Source: Punctularia strigosozonata HHB-11173 SS5 (lineage: Eukaryota > Basidiomycota > Agaricomycetes > Corticiales > Punctulariaceae). Taken from it: a stretch of DNA of 64,000 nt. Below are positions 12,201-21,707 of the stretch, one piece after another. How positions within the stretch are numbered: position 1 is the first letter of the stretch; every line of letters starts with the position of its first letter. The notes under the pieces were generated by a model that ran no database searches, had not been told where the DNA came from, and was given only the letters and a program-made list of their open reading frames with translations. The stretch covers positions 2,433,074 to 2,497,073 of the forward strand of contig NW_006767433.1 in assembly GCF_000264995.1 (NCBI RefSeq), written 5' to 3'. The position numbers and the translations under genes are program-made.

Positions 12201-14402
12201 ACGCAGTACCTGACAACAGTCCAAGGCATGCCCTCTCACGTTGAGGCGAAGATTGCACGACGAATTTCGAGCTTCATGCGTGCGGATAAGTCGGCCGCAG
12301 CAGTGGCAGAAGAGACGCTTCAAGCACCTATAGAAATGGGAGGCCAAAATGTACTCGATATACGAGCAAGAAACAAGGCGATTAAAATCATGAACTTACG
12401 AGAATACCTAAACTTCGGACCACAGCGTCCATTGTGGGCAACCTTCGCAGATGCCCTATACGCTGCGAGAACGCCAAAGACGGAACGAAACCTAGAGAAC
12501 AGCATAAAAGTCAATATCTTCCTGCAAACATGGAGGACGAGCAAGGGTAATGCGACACACATCGCGGTAGAGCTCCGTGACCTCTGGAAAACAGCAAACG
12601 AATTTGGTGTCCGCCCCGAAGGGATAGCCTTCTCGAGAGACATCATTCGTAAAATGCCAATCTGGCGGCACAGGGAGGCCGACCCAAGAATACGCAGACT
12701 CGAACGATCACTGCCGGCCAAATGCTTGAAGACGACGCACCGCGTCATAACGGTGGGCGATGCAGAATTAATGGCAGACAGACGACATGAAGGGTCGCAT
12801 AAACCGCGAAGAAACTGCAAATGCTGCAACTGTAAGAATATGCGGAGCATGGGATGCTCCAACCCACACAAGTGCTATACCAAGGCAGATGAGCTCCTAG
12901 ATACACTCCCCCCCAAGTGGAACCCGAGAGGGCCAAAACCAGAGGACCGTGAGCCAAGAGACGTTATCGATGAGAACCCAGATGGAAGCCTGAACTTCGA
13001 CAACAGGCTGACAACGAGAGGTGAACTGGGGGACATATTCCGGATCTTCACTGAGGGGACCACCACAAACGAACTCCCGGACATAGCGAGGAACAACGAG
13101 ATCCCACAGAGTGATGGAATAGTGATAGCAACAGACGGGTCCTGTGTGAACAATGGAGATGCGGATGCGATAGCCGGCGCTGGGGGTTTCGTGACCGAGG
13201 GTGACGAAATGAACTTTGCCGTGAGACTGCCGGAAAAGATGGACCAATCAAACCAGACAGGAGAGATGGTCGCGATCAAAATCTGTGCCGAGAAAGTACC
13301 ACACGAACGAGCACTAGACATTGAGACTGACTCTAAATATGTCATCGGAGAAACAATAACATACCTGAAGAAGAGAGAAGACTCAGGCTACATAGCAGTT
13401 GCCAACCGCGAAATCGCAAAGGCGACAGTGGCTGCGCTACGAATGCGCCCCAAGAACACAAGCATGAAATGGATCAAAGGTCATAATGGACATGAAAGGA
13501 ATGAAGGAGCCGATCGGAAAGCTGCGGAGGCCGTTAAGAAAACGACGTGCGACGATGTGCCGCTAGAGATCCCCCCCACTCTGAAAGTAACCGGGGCAAA
13601 ACTGTCCAAAATGACCCAAAAACTAGCATATAAAGCGATCCGAGAAACCAAAATGAAAGAATACCGAGTACGTGAGAGAGCCGCGAGGAACATAGAACTA
13701 GTGCAAGACGCCAGTAAATCCATCTTTAATAAACTGCCCTCCCCCGCCAGGATATGGAAATCAATTCAGAACAAAGACATAGCCAGAGAAACGCGGTACT
13801 TCCTATGGATGGCAATGCATGACGCATACATGCTAGGTGACAAATGGCTTCGCCCAAGTTGCCCCGCGGACTTGAGAGAGAGGAGCGTGTGTGCACACTG
13901 CGACAAAATAGAATCAATGGAACACATACTAACGGAGTGCCGAGCATCGGGACAAGAAGAAATATGGTCACTCGCCTGCAACCTGTGGAAGAAAAAGAAC
14001 ACAGAGATAAATTTACCGTCACACCTGGTGGGTGCCATACTCGGAAGCCAGTGCACAGAGATCAGGAACAGTAAAGGGAAAATCAAACGGGGACAAACAC
14101 GACTATACCGGATCCTAATCGCAGAATCTGCGCACTTGATATGGAAAATGCGGTGCCAGAGAGTAATCCGCGACGGTAACCAGCCAAAAACACGCCGGGA
14201 AGTAAGGAACCGATGGAAGGCGGCGATTAACGCGAGGCTAAAGCTAGATTGCCGCTTGGCGGACCGAGCAAGTTTTGGCGCCAAAGCAGTAAACAGAGAC
14301 CTGGTCCTAGAGACGTGGTCCGGCACACTGCAAAACGAAAACCTCCTACCCGAAGACTGGGTAGGATGGAGCGGGGTTTTAGTGGGTATGGACCCAGATT
14401 AA
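9273..14402 (+). CDS. LINE ORF2: APE endonuclease, reverse transcriptase, RNase H
   Basis: 1709 residues open without interruption. The first codon here is GTG; the first ATG is near 9336, and the frame stays open upstream without an ATG, so the start is uncertain. Domains: APE-type endonuclease, residues about 105-350 (ASLNIRGYG, LLVQEAHM, GGDYNLVESDIDR, LDHKMVSV); reverse transcriptase about 640-900 (NYRPISLLN, AGFVPGR, ALDQEKAYDKI, RQGDPLSCLLFD and the catalytic FADD at about 847); a Cys-rich stretch at about 1180-1200; RNase H about 1285-1420 (ATDGSC, ETDSKYV, KWIKGHNGHERNEGAD); and a zf-RVT-like C-terminus with CAHC at about 1540. It nicks target DNA and copies element RNA at the break. 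All key catalytic motifs are present, so the element may be competent. Confidence 0.95.
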   Translation: MTDARRNDPPQLTEGPSDRESMATSEQGRPETQTVSGPQQTAGGPPLQRRGRRIAEQMPHTRSVHTEAVANELRRRLGENPNDGRAIGRPRRKPPKAMKAGIHIASLNIRGYGQASSQVSHNKWFHINQLMRERRIAILLVQEAHMDDQRRDEIETLFTNRLRVFVSPDPDNPTGKAGVAIVVNKQLIRNWDKITAKTVLPGRALSIELNMLNNKKLTVLNVYAPNDPQENLAFWIELDGHYAMNRRETRPNVMGGDYNLVESDIDRLPSHPDFDKAVEKLDETVSRLRLIDGWRNTYVDRKEFTYYQKSTMSQSRIDRIYVTPEFFETAREWKISTVGIPNLDHKMVSVQLTDEASPAVGRGRWSIPQHVLKDRKFRKTAHEEGRKAMERLENVTNSRRTWQENPQVIFAEMKRAILKAARQRERETVPKIIKMQKALENDIAEVLNREMDEDERVREAGILTQKLEELERKRHGKAREAVAVRSRLEGETISRHWIQTSKEKKPRDMIYALRIPPQPGTQPGGNAEYEKETGKMAELARNYHEALQREEDITDPETREKTMQEVLETIKSEPNHRGKAILNGLITEREVQDALKHSKNGSAAGLDGATYELWKTLHARFVEDSRHEDREPFNVIKVMTAAFNDIQLHGIDPRTKFTEAWMCPLYKKNDRNEISNYRPISLLNTDYKLLTKSLTLKLAEVITDLVHPDQAGFVPGRQITDQTKLTRMVMEYAEAMEENGLIVALDQEKAYDKIAHDYLWRTLEAFKIPDFFIRTIKNLYAYAETRVMINGTLSSPYKVIRGVRQGDPLSCLLFDLAIEPLAEMLRSSNLRGFRIPGTEDKLIARLFADDTTVFLSEFDDFEDLQKILKKWCIASKAKFNIGKTEILPIGTPEYRETVIRERKTEGCVVPINDDIHMVAEGESIRLLGAWYGNNLEVEGPWTIVLNKIDKKLEQWERTHPTILGRKLIVMLTAGSMTQYLTTVQGMPSHVEAKIARRISSFMRADKSAAAVAEETLQAPIEMGGQNVLDIRARNKAIKIMNLREYLNFGPQRPLWATFADALYAARTPKTERNLENSIKVNIFLQTWRTSKGNATHIAVELRDLWKTANEFGVRPEGIAFSRDIIRKMPIWRHREADPRIRRLERSLPAKCLKTTHRVITVGDAELMADRRHEGSHKPRRNCKCCNCKNMRSMGCSNPHKCYTKADELLDTLPPKWNPRGPKPEDREPRDVIDENPDGSLNFDNRLTTRGELGDIFRIFTEGTTTNELPDIARNNEIPQSDGIVIATDGSCVNNGDADAIAGAGGFVTEGDEMNFAVRLPEKMDQSNQTGEMVAIKICAEKVPHERALDIETDSKYVIGETITYLKKREDSGYIAVANREIAKATVAALRMRPKNTSMKWIKGHNGHERNEGADRKAAEAVKKTTCDDVPLEIPPTLKVTGAKLSKMTQKLAYKAIRETKMKEYRVRERAARNIELVQDASKSIFNKLPSPARIWKSIQNKDIARETRYFLWMAMHDAYMLGDKWLRPSCPADLRERSVCAHCDKIESMEHILTECRASGQEEIWSLACNLWKKKNTEINLPSHLVGAILGSQCTEIRNSKGKIKRGQTRLYRILIAESAHLIWKMRCQRVIRDGNQPKTRREVRNRWKAAINARLKLDCRLADRASFGAKAVNRDLVLETWSGTLQNENLLPEDWVGWSGVLVGMDPD

Positions 14403-14690
14403 ATCATTACCACATCGGGTAAAGGTAAGTTAGTCTGTATATACACTCAAGGTAAGGAAATAAACCCGATGTCTACTCTACTCTATGCTATGCTATGATA
14501 TACCACATGCTAAGTCCGAGTCCCACACTATGTGCGTAACGCATTTCCTCGCGGTACACTCCTCCAGGGTTGCAATTCCCCGGAAACCTCAGCGCGGCTT
14601 ACTGGGAAAGGCCTGACCTATTACCAGTACTGACCACCTAACGCTTTTGCGTCAGAGCGCTCCACCAAAAAAAAAAAAAAAAAAAAAAAA

Positions 14691-14705
14691 CGTTAAACAG
14701 CGATG
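14691..14705 (+). repeat. 3' target site duplication of the LINE
   Basis: CGTTAAACAGCGATG directly follows the poly(A) run. It is the partner of the copy at 5590-5603 (one-base length difference), as expected for target-primed reverse transcription. Confidence 0.8.
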
Positions 14706-15461
14706 GACCCACAAGCACAAATAGGACCACCACAAATTGTGACGGATTTGTCGTGTTCCAACTTGTGGGATCCTAGACGTCGTTTGGCGGAGGAATTACG
14801 AACGAGAATCGTTGGGATATGCTCTGTCAGTATTTCCGAACTCACCTACGCTGCCTATATATAGGATGCAGTGTTCTTTGTTCTCTTTCGACGCAGAGCA
14901 ACATTGGGACTACACCGGGGCACAAAGGGGCGGATCTTAATGGGATCGCTACCATTGTAGCACCTGCGCGGCGATGAATGATGATCGATGATTCCACAGT
15001 AGTCGTCTGCAGGGATATGCAGAAATACCGATATACGAAGCGGTATGAAGTTCCACTGCGGATGGTCCCCCAGAGCGTATGTAGAATCCTTGGTGTACAA
15101 TGTAGGATGCACGCCGGAGAGACGCTGGATACCAAGGGTACCGGTGGCGCAACCGATGGTTGTGGCAATACGCGCAGACGCATGGCCCATTGTCCGCGTT
15201 CTTTGCTGATTACTGAACAAAAGGTGCCAATCCGTCACCGAGGCGAACTGACAAGAAATCGTAGGCAAATCCTACTATACGCGCACAGCATGATAAAGGA
15301 GAGATAACATGCTCGATTTCGACGAACAGGACACTGAAACATAGCGAGTGTTGAAAGCGATAAATGGCGCAATTCTACCATCCGTCCGTATAATGGTTGG
15401 TGCATCAAGAGAGATCCAGTAGTGGAAGGCGTTGGCATCGTACCAACTCAACAAATGCCAA
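14706..15461. other. Intergenic stretch, no supported gene
   Basis: Host sequence between the LINE and the PAC1 stop. Several short open frames exist on both strands but none has recognisable domains or a consistent splice structure. It probably holds the PAC1 3' UTR and the flank interrupted by the LINE. Confidence 0.6.
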
Positions 15462-17325
15462 TCAAGGTTTCCAAATCTTGACGCTCTGCACAAGCAATGG
15501 ATGATAAGTGTCGGGTATATGTGATGAAGAGAAAGGGTGGCCCACGTAATCCCAGCATCCCGAAGCAATTGTATTGACTCGCCTCGGGCCTTGTGCATCT
15601 GTCTGTTGAGTGGATGCATCTGCTCCTGTGATCTGTCGAGCCCACGCCAGTGAAGACATGAACCGTTCCCCAGTGTCTATTTTCCGTATGCAGCGCCCCG
15701 TCTTGATTTCCCATATTCGGATTGAGGAGTCATCTGCAGCAGACAGCAAGTATTGACCATTGGGATGGAATGTAAGGCCATGCACCCATCCATCATGTCC
15801 AACCTATGGCACCGATGCGCGCTGAGTACAGAGCAGTAGAGCAGAACAAAGTTGACGACCTACCAACGTGTAAAGGCATTGGCCTGACCGGGCGTCCCAT
15901 ACCTTTATTTTTTGATCACGCGATGCTGTCACTGCGAAAGCCACCGATAGTTCATCCGGAGTCATCGAGGAATCAGGGCCTGTCTGTAGCAGTCAGCCCC
16001 ACAGACCACGATTGAGTATGAACGAGAAGACCTTTGACCCACCAACCTTCATACCGACAAGTTCGTAGAGAGCCGGTATTGCGTTACGAGGGACGAATAT
16101 AGCGTTCTCAACGACATTATCATGGGCTCTAAGTTCCGCTTTAGTAGCACCAGTTGCGAGCTCCAACACCCGGGAAGTCTAGGCTTTGTCCGTAAGTACG
16201 TGGCCGCTGGCAGCTAAGATGACTGGCCCACATGGTCCATACAGCTCGTTATGACGAATCGTCCATCCGAGCTGGGCACAGCGGCTCTCACCCAATCGTC
16301 ATGGGACTTGATAACCTTGATGCAATGACTAGACAGCCATGTCAATCCATCATTGTAGATGAAGACAGCAGACCCAAGCATACGTGGTAGCGATCTCCCA
16401 TACACGCACGGTCTGATCGCGGCTGGCGCTGACGATGCGTTCATCGCCGGGAAGAAATCGAGCAGAGGAAATGGAGTGCTCGTGCCCTCTAAAGGTAGCG
16501 GTATTCTTGTACTCGTTGTCTACGTCCCATAACTTGATGAAGAGATCATGCGATGCGGACACTGCGATAGGACATGATCAGCCATGAAGGTATGTGGCGA
16601 GCCGCGATCGCTCAAGCGCCACACTGATGGTAACGCACCAAGGTATTTCCCCTTCGAATCGTATTCGCAGTCGCTAACGCGTCTCGTATGGCCTCCAATG
16701 GTACGTTCAAGCTCCCCGCTCTCGTGATCCCAAACCTTCATGGTGCTATCATCGCTAGCAGAAACGAGCACCGAATACCGGGGATGAAACGCAACGGCGT
16801 TGACGTTAGCCCTATGGCCGGTGAGGACAAGTTTAGGTGGGGTCACTGCCGGGAGCCAATCGGGGTTGCTGCGTTGATTCAAGGTCGCGGGGTTGGTCGT
16901 AAGGCTGACGTTGTCCTGCAACGCTTGAGCAAGTCGGCTTTCTAAATCCACAATCTAACGAAAGTCCATGGAACATGTCATCTGACGGAACAAATGGTAA
17001 ATCGGGATTCCCATCACCTTCTTCTGTAGCCGTATGACGCTAACCCATTTCTTGACGAGAAGGTCAGTGGACGTACTCGGGTCGAAGTGATATTCTGCCT
17101 GTGATCAATATATGTATGAGAAGATGAACAGCTACGGGCTGCAGTACATACATAAGAGGCTTCTTCTTTAAACTGCTCAAGAGTCTTGTGGTATCCAGAA
17201 GAGTGGAAATAGTCCAATATAGCTTTGTGTCTAACGACCGGAGTAGTATCGTTGAAAGTCGGATGCTCATGATCAACAGCACACGAACAAGTCAGTCTTT
17301 TGACGATCGGTGAGGCTGTTTGACA
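15462..17325 (-). CDS. PAC1: PAC1/LIS1 nuclear distribution protein
   Basis: The start at 17325 gives MSNSLTDRQKTD; after an intron the frame continues HKAILDYFHSSGYHKTLEQF, a typical LisH dimerisation motif. Downstream exons give a short coiled coil (MDLESRLAQALQ) and seven WD40 blades, including VLTGHRANVNAVAFHP, DDSTMKVWDHESGELERTI and SASRDQTVRVWEIAT. The last exon ends SVKIWKP, as in LIS1 proteins. LIS1 binds dynein with NudE/NDEL1 and controls nuclear migration and spindle positioning, a key process in dikaryotic hyphae. At least seven small introns interrupt the frame. No lesion is evident. Confidence 0.92.
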
Positions 17326-17648
17326 TGATGACGGCTGGAACGTTCAGCTTTGAAGATCTTGGTTGCGTTGCAATTCGCGATGTAGCAGCCAAAAGTAACT
17401 ATCCGTGAGCGACCGTGGGCACTGTGGCCACGTTTATACAAACACATACGTATGTACCTCGCACAGCCGGAGCACGAAGGGCCGATTGATCAAAGTATCT
17501 CAAAAGCTGGGTACATCGCTGATATACATTCTGAACAATACGTAGGGAAGAGCCCACGCCCACGATGAGTTTACAAGAGTACAAGGCACGGATAATCACG
17601 AAGCATAAGCATCAATAAAAAGTGGTACATAGTCGGGGGCAAACTGGC

Positions 17649-18153
17649 TCATTTCCATCCAGTAGGGATTGTCGATGCCGGTCTTGACGCCGTCGGCGTG
17701 CCGTTGGTACCCTTCGGCGAAAAGGAGAGGATTTCTTCAAGCATCTTGGTAACGATCTCGTCCTCCTCAGTCCTCGAGAGCATACTATCCGGACGAACGT
17801 GCGAGCCCATCAAGGACTTGATCCGAGGATACTTGTCGTCCGTAAACCCCATCTGGGTAGCACATCATTTATTTTACCAAAATAATCGAAGATATTGTGC
17901 TTACATCCGCCAGTTTCCTACTGATGCGCCGGGTTGATTTGGTTATGGTTGACTCCGAAGGTCCAGATGGGTCGGACACGTGTCGACGGCTGGGCCCCGC
18001 AAAAGCCGTACCAGGCTCTTTGCGTGAGCCACCAACGCCAAAAATCTCAAGCTGTGGGTATGGGCCCCGCGCATTGCTGACAATCTGCCACTGAGGGATG
18101 AGACGGGGAGCTTGAGTATTGTGTCGTGGTGTGGGCTGCTTGTCATTCTCCAC
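17649..18153 (-). CDS. Small frame with UBA-like C-terminus, maybe last exons of the PB1 gene
   Basis: Two exons joined by a clear intron (GTAAGC...CCCAG) between about 17853 and 17911: the first ends RRISRKLAD and the second begins MGFTDDKYPRIKSLM. The join makes LADMGFTDD, which looks like the first helix and MGF loop of a UBA domain; a charged helix (EEDEIVTKMLEEIL) follows. A WQIV tetrapeptide sits in the first exon. There is no in-frame ATG, only a GTG at 18153, and the PB1 frame stops just 42 bases upstream. That suggests this is the 3' part of the PB1 gene after one more intron rather than a gene of its own. Function unproven; a PB1-UBA receptor is discussed in the findings. Confidence 0.5.
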
Positions 18154-18194
18154 GGGTAACGTTGGTCCCGCGTCTTTGTTTATCGGAGGGGACC

Positions 18195-19751
18195 TTAGTC
18201 AACGGTGTCAGAGAGCGCAATGATCGGATTTTCCACAAAAACAAACCTTTCTTGAAGCTTCCGCTCTCTTTCCTTCCGACGCTGTTCTCTCTCGTGTCGA
18301 TATCTAGCCTTCTCCTCTTGGTAAAGTCTCTTGGCTGCTTCCAATCGTTCACGTGTACTAGGACCATCCGTCATCTGGATTGACGGAGCGCCAGTGGCAG
18401 CCGACGGTGGAGGAGGAAGGTGAATAGGTTCCGAGGGTAGTGATTGTGACGACTGAACTTGGGTAGAAGCAGCCTGCCGAGGCCGGATGGGCGACGGTGA
18501 TGGAGTCTCCACTTCAGACGAGGCGCAGACATCACCTAAGGGAGGACCGCCTAGGATACGGAAAACGTCCTCTACGGGGGGATATCGTTCGGAGGCTGTC
18601 GAGCGTATGTCTGATGCAAGTGCATATCGACCTGCGGCCGGTGTAGAGGTAGCCGTCGGATCCTCACTTTTGGGCAGCACATCCGGAGAAACGCCTAGAA
18701 CATTGAACATCCCTCCAATGGCGTCTGCAACTCGTTTCTTCGCCTCCTCCTCTCTTATATGCTCCGTGTTTTGTGCAAGATCGTTGACATCGTGAGCGCC
18801 GGCTTCGGTCTCCGGCGTCCAGTATTCACCGTTAGAGGCGCTACGCACGATCGTAGTTGCCGTGTTGAGCAAGCTCGCTAGATCTAACAGTCGCTGAGTG
18901 GCTACGTGTATGGGACTGCTCGATGTGTGCTTACCATTGTACAAGGATGGTTTTGGACCGGGAGATACAGGGCTCCGGACGGTGGGAGACTTCGTACCAG
19001 TTCCAGTTGTATTACGGAGGGCGACCTTGACGGTAGCCTCGGATCGCATAGAGTGAGATGAGCGGGAACGATCCATGTGATTCTTTACACCAGATGTTTG
19101 AGCGCTGGGAATGCGGGCGTCGCTGACGTCGTATACGTGAACTGGAGGTTTATCGGGGTTGTCTGCCGCAAGCACCGATACCATCGAGTCCGTGCGGGCA
19201 CGAGACTTGCCCTTGCGTTTGTTGAGAGTTGGGGAGATAATATTGCCCAGGTCTGAGACGGTCGATGACGAGGTGATGTCTCTTTCATCCTTGAGCGACA
19301 ACTCGGCGTCGCTAGGAATAGTCTCCACGTAAGCGTGAGGTTCCGTGTCATCATCCCCGTAGTATCTGCTACCTCCTCTGAACGAGGGTATCCTTTGCCA
19401 GCTTCCGTCATCCACTTCGAAGATCAGAGGGATTCCTGATTGAGTCCCGAACGTATTGCGCTGGGGGCCGAAGAACGGCGTCTCCGGAAGAGGCTTGTCT
19501 TCACGATCGAGGTGAAGGACGTCGAACTTGATAGGTTCGCCAAAGCGATGAGTGGAGTGGTAGAACTCGTGCAATTCACGGTCGGTGGAAAGTGTGACCG
19601 CGTCCCCGTCTATGTCTACGTAAGAGACGCCAACATGTCGTGCAGGGATGCCGTAGAGAACCTCGATTTTGTTGGCTAGCTCATCCCACGAGGGCTGGTC
19701 GGAGAATAATATACGTCGGGTCAAGTCGCCTTTTGAGAGCTTGAACTCCAT
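18195..19751 (-). CDS. PB1-domain protein
   Basis: 518 residues in one frame from the ATG at 19751. Residues 1-85 form a PB1 domain: MEFKLSKGDLTRRILF with the basic cluster, then a region with acidic DIDGDAV and DRELHEFY (OPCA-like motif). PB1 domains pair head to tail by basic and acidic faces. The rest is low-complexity, Ser/Pro-rich, and ends in a basic coiled coil (about 465-505) with many Arg, Glu and Lys. There is no ZZ zinc finger: cysteines are almost absent. The stop at 18195 lies very close to the following UBA-like frame on the same strand, so the true C-terminus may differ. Alternatives include a signalling scaffold of the Bem1/Scd2 type, but no SH3 or PX domain is seen. Confidence 0.75.
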   Translation of the reverse strand: MEFKLSKGDLTRRILFSDQPSWDELANKIEVLYGIPARHVGVSYVDIDGDAVTLSTDRELHEFYHSTHRFGEPIKFDVLHLDREDKPLPETPFFGPQRNTFGTQSGIPLIFEVDDGSWQRIPSFRGGSRYYGDDDTEPHAYVETIPSDAELSLKDERDITSSSTVSDLGNIISPTLNKRKGKSRARTDSMVSVLAADNPDKPPVHVYDVSDARIPSAQTSGVKNHMDRSRSSHSMRSEATVKVALRNTTGTGTKSPTVRSPVSPGPKPSLYNGKHTSSSPIHVATQRLLDLASLLNTATTIVRSASNGEYWTPETEAGAHDVNDLAQNTEHIREEEAKKRVADAIGGMFNVLGVSPDVLPKSEDPTATSTPAAGRYALASDIRSTASERYPPVEDVFRILGGPPLGDVCASSEVETPSPSPIRPRQAASTQVQSSQSLPSEPIHLPPPPSAATGAPSIQMTDGPSTRERLEAAKRLYQEEKARYRHEREQRRKERERKLQERFVFVENPIIALSDTVD

Positions 19752-19947
19752 AGTCCTCAGAGATGGAAGGAGCGAATGTTGCGTCGTCTTCTGCTTATCA
19801 GCGCTTCAGCGCTCAAGACTGCGCATCGCCATCACCGGTACTATCCCACGGGGTTCACTACGATATGTATACGAAATGGGAGGGCGTATGCAGTATGCAC
19901 GGATCCGTATCTCCTCTCGATAATGCACGTCGCAGTCTTCCTCGTAT

Positions 19948-21707
19948 TCAGGCGAAGATAGCCATACGAGGGTCAATGTCAGCTGGGTCGTTCATCTATA
20001 GGATGTGGTCACTTCAACGTGGTGAGGCACCGAAACTAAAGACGCACTCTGAGGTTGATATTGAGATCGCTAATGCGCGACATGCTATCGAAGATGTTGG
20101 TTGGAAAAGTCACACAAGGAAGCAAGGAACGAGCTCACAGTTCATCAGGTATATCAAATGAGGTGCACTGCAGATTGGCTTCCAAACGTTGTTGACTGTT
20201 GCTCTTCGGGATCACAGCAACGCCGCGCTGAGTTGCCCAACGAAGTAATACCTGCGCAGGTGCTATGGAGAGACTTCAGCTTATGCCAAGCACTTTGTTC
20301 TAAACCCTTCCTCACTTTTACCCAGTTGCTTAGCGATAGCGCTGACCTCATCATGCTCAAGGAGGCTCGGAACACCCTTGTGCATACCCAACTCGACGTA
20401 ACTCTGAGGCCCAAAGGAACTGTACCCTGTAACCGCGATACCCAGAGTCTTTGCGAGCTTCAGGAGCGGCTCCTGCGTGAGATACGGGTGGAGCTCAATC
20501 TGAAGGACTTGTGGTTCGATTCTTGCGTAACGCATGACGTCGAGGATAAGAGATCCTTGACAGTTACTGTTGCACATTCGAGAACTGTCAAACAACACGC
20601 ATGAAGCATCTGACTCGCCTCAGGCCGATGTTAGTAGTAAGTCCTTCGTCAACCAGCTCTTCCATGGCCTTCCAAGTTTCGTGCATGGGACTGTTCTCTG
20701 CACACAGCTGTACCTCAGTGCTCGCCACAAAAGTATGCAAAACAGTGCGCACCAAGGTGGACCTTGCCGTCGTCTCCAAACCATTCCGGGGGGAACCTGA
20801 CAGAAGGATGATTGATAACTTGCTAAGGGATGATGCGATTGTACTTGCCGATGCTCTGGGTCAACGTACGCCAGAGAGATGGGGAAGTGGACAAGGAAGA
20901 GATCGAACCTGTCGAGGCCCCACAAACCTACCGAACTGCTTGTCAACGAATAGCCATGAGTGTACACACGAGAAAGGTCTACCAAGCTGATACTTGGCGA
21001 TTTTCTTGGCCTGTTGAATAACAGATTATATAATTGCATCCACCTTCAGAACGTTCGCGGCGTACATTCTCGTACTTGTGGTTGGTGTTCCACAGCTAGA
21101 TAATGGTCCGGCTCGGTTTCAACTAGAACTGTGGCACGGGAAACGCTGAGGTACCTTGGAGGTGATGACTGAAACCCAGTCAGGAGAGCAATGTACAATG
21201 GATGCTTCAGTCACGCACATAGTTCTTCCCTGTGTTTAAAATCAGAAGTTGTGCGCGGGCGAATCCTTCAGATTGAAACCGCGTACCTCGTTACAAGGCC
21301 GTCCTTGATCGCACGACGAACGCCTTCACCTGCTTCTTTCTCGTTGCCGTAATCAGCTGCGCCATCGAAGAGTCGGTATCCCGATTTGATGGCATTATAG
21401 ACAGTCTAACAGGCTGTCAGAAAATACATTCCTATACATTCGAAGATTGGTTCACATCTGCGCAGGACGACTTGGTGACCTGTGCACTTTTTAGTTGAAG
21501 CGTGCAGGCTGCTCATGTATCCTCACCTTCCACAAACCAAAGCTATGTCGACGTAGACAAGATGTCCAGAGCGAAGTGCAGGAAGTGGGTTAGGCAGCTT
21601 ACCCTACGAGAGGCATCTACAACCGACGAGTTGCTAACACTGTCCGCATGGTGAGCACCAATGCCACGTACCTTTTGACCAGTTCTCTTGAGGATGGCGC
21701 TGGCCAT
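19948..21707 (-). CDS. XYL1: Aldo-keto reductase, D-xylose reductase type
   Basis: Reconstructed start [12 protein letters not shown] at 21707, then three tiny exons giving MPLVG, FGLWK and VTKSSCAD, then [22 protein letters not shown] (the Asp and Tyr of the AKR catalytic set). Later exons give [84 protein letters not shown] (the family NAD(P)H-binding segment) and the C-terminus [14 protein letters not shown]. This matches fungal xylose reductases over the whole length (about 320 residues expected). The enzyme reduces D-xylose to xylitol with NAD(P)H in the cytosol, the first step of fungal pentose use. About ten introns, one of GC-AG type at 20567-20618. The Lys of the catalytic tetrad was not separately confirmed because splicing around 21150-21250 is uncertain. 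Confidence 0.88.

Larger units (their letters stand above)
5604..14690 (+). mobile_element. Complete-looking LINE (non-LTR) retrotransposon
   Basis: About 9.1 kb, including a 442-base run of N. Order: long 5' UTR with repeated units, ORF1 (CCHC protein), spacer of about 0.5-0.6 kb, ORF2 (APE endonuclease, reverse transcriptase, RNase H), 3' UTR, and a poly(A) run at about 14667-14690. Both ORFs are open over their full length. The borders come from a near-perfect short duplication: CGTTAACAGCGATG at 5590-5603 and CGTTAAACAGCGATG just after the poly(A). The domain order, with RNase H downstream of RT, resembles fungal Tad-type LINEs; the clade is an inference that needs a tree. Intact ORFs and a clear duplication indicate a recent insertion. 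Confidence 0.92.

Noticed and set aside
20505-20535. tRNA B-box-like GGTTCGATTC
   Set aside because: It lies in the coding exon for ARIEPQVLQ of the xylose reductase; there is no A box or cloverleaf.
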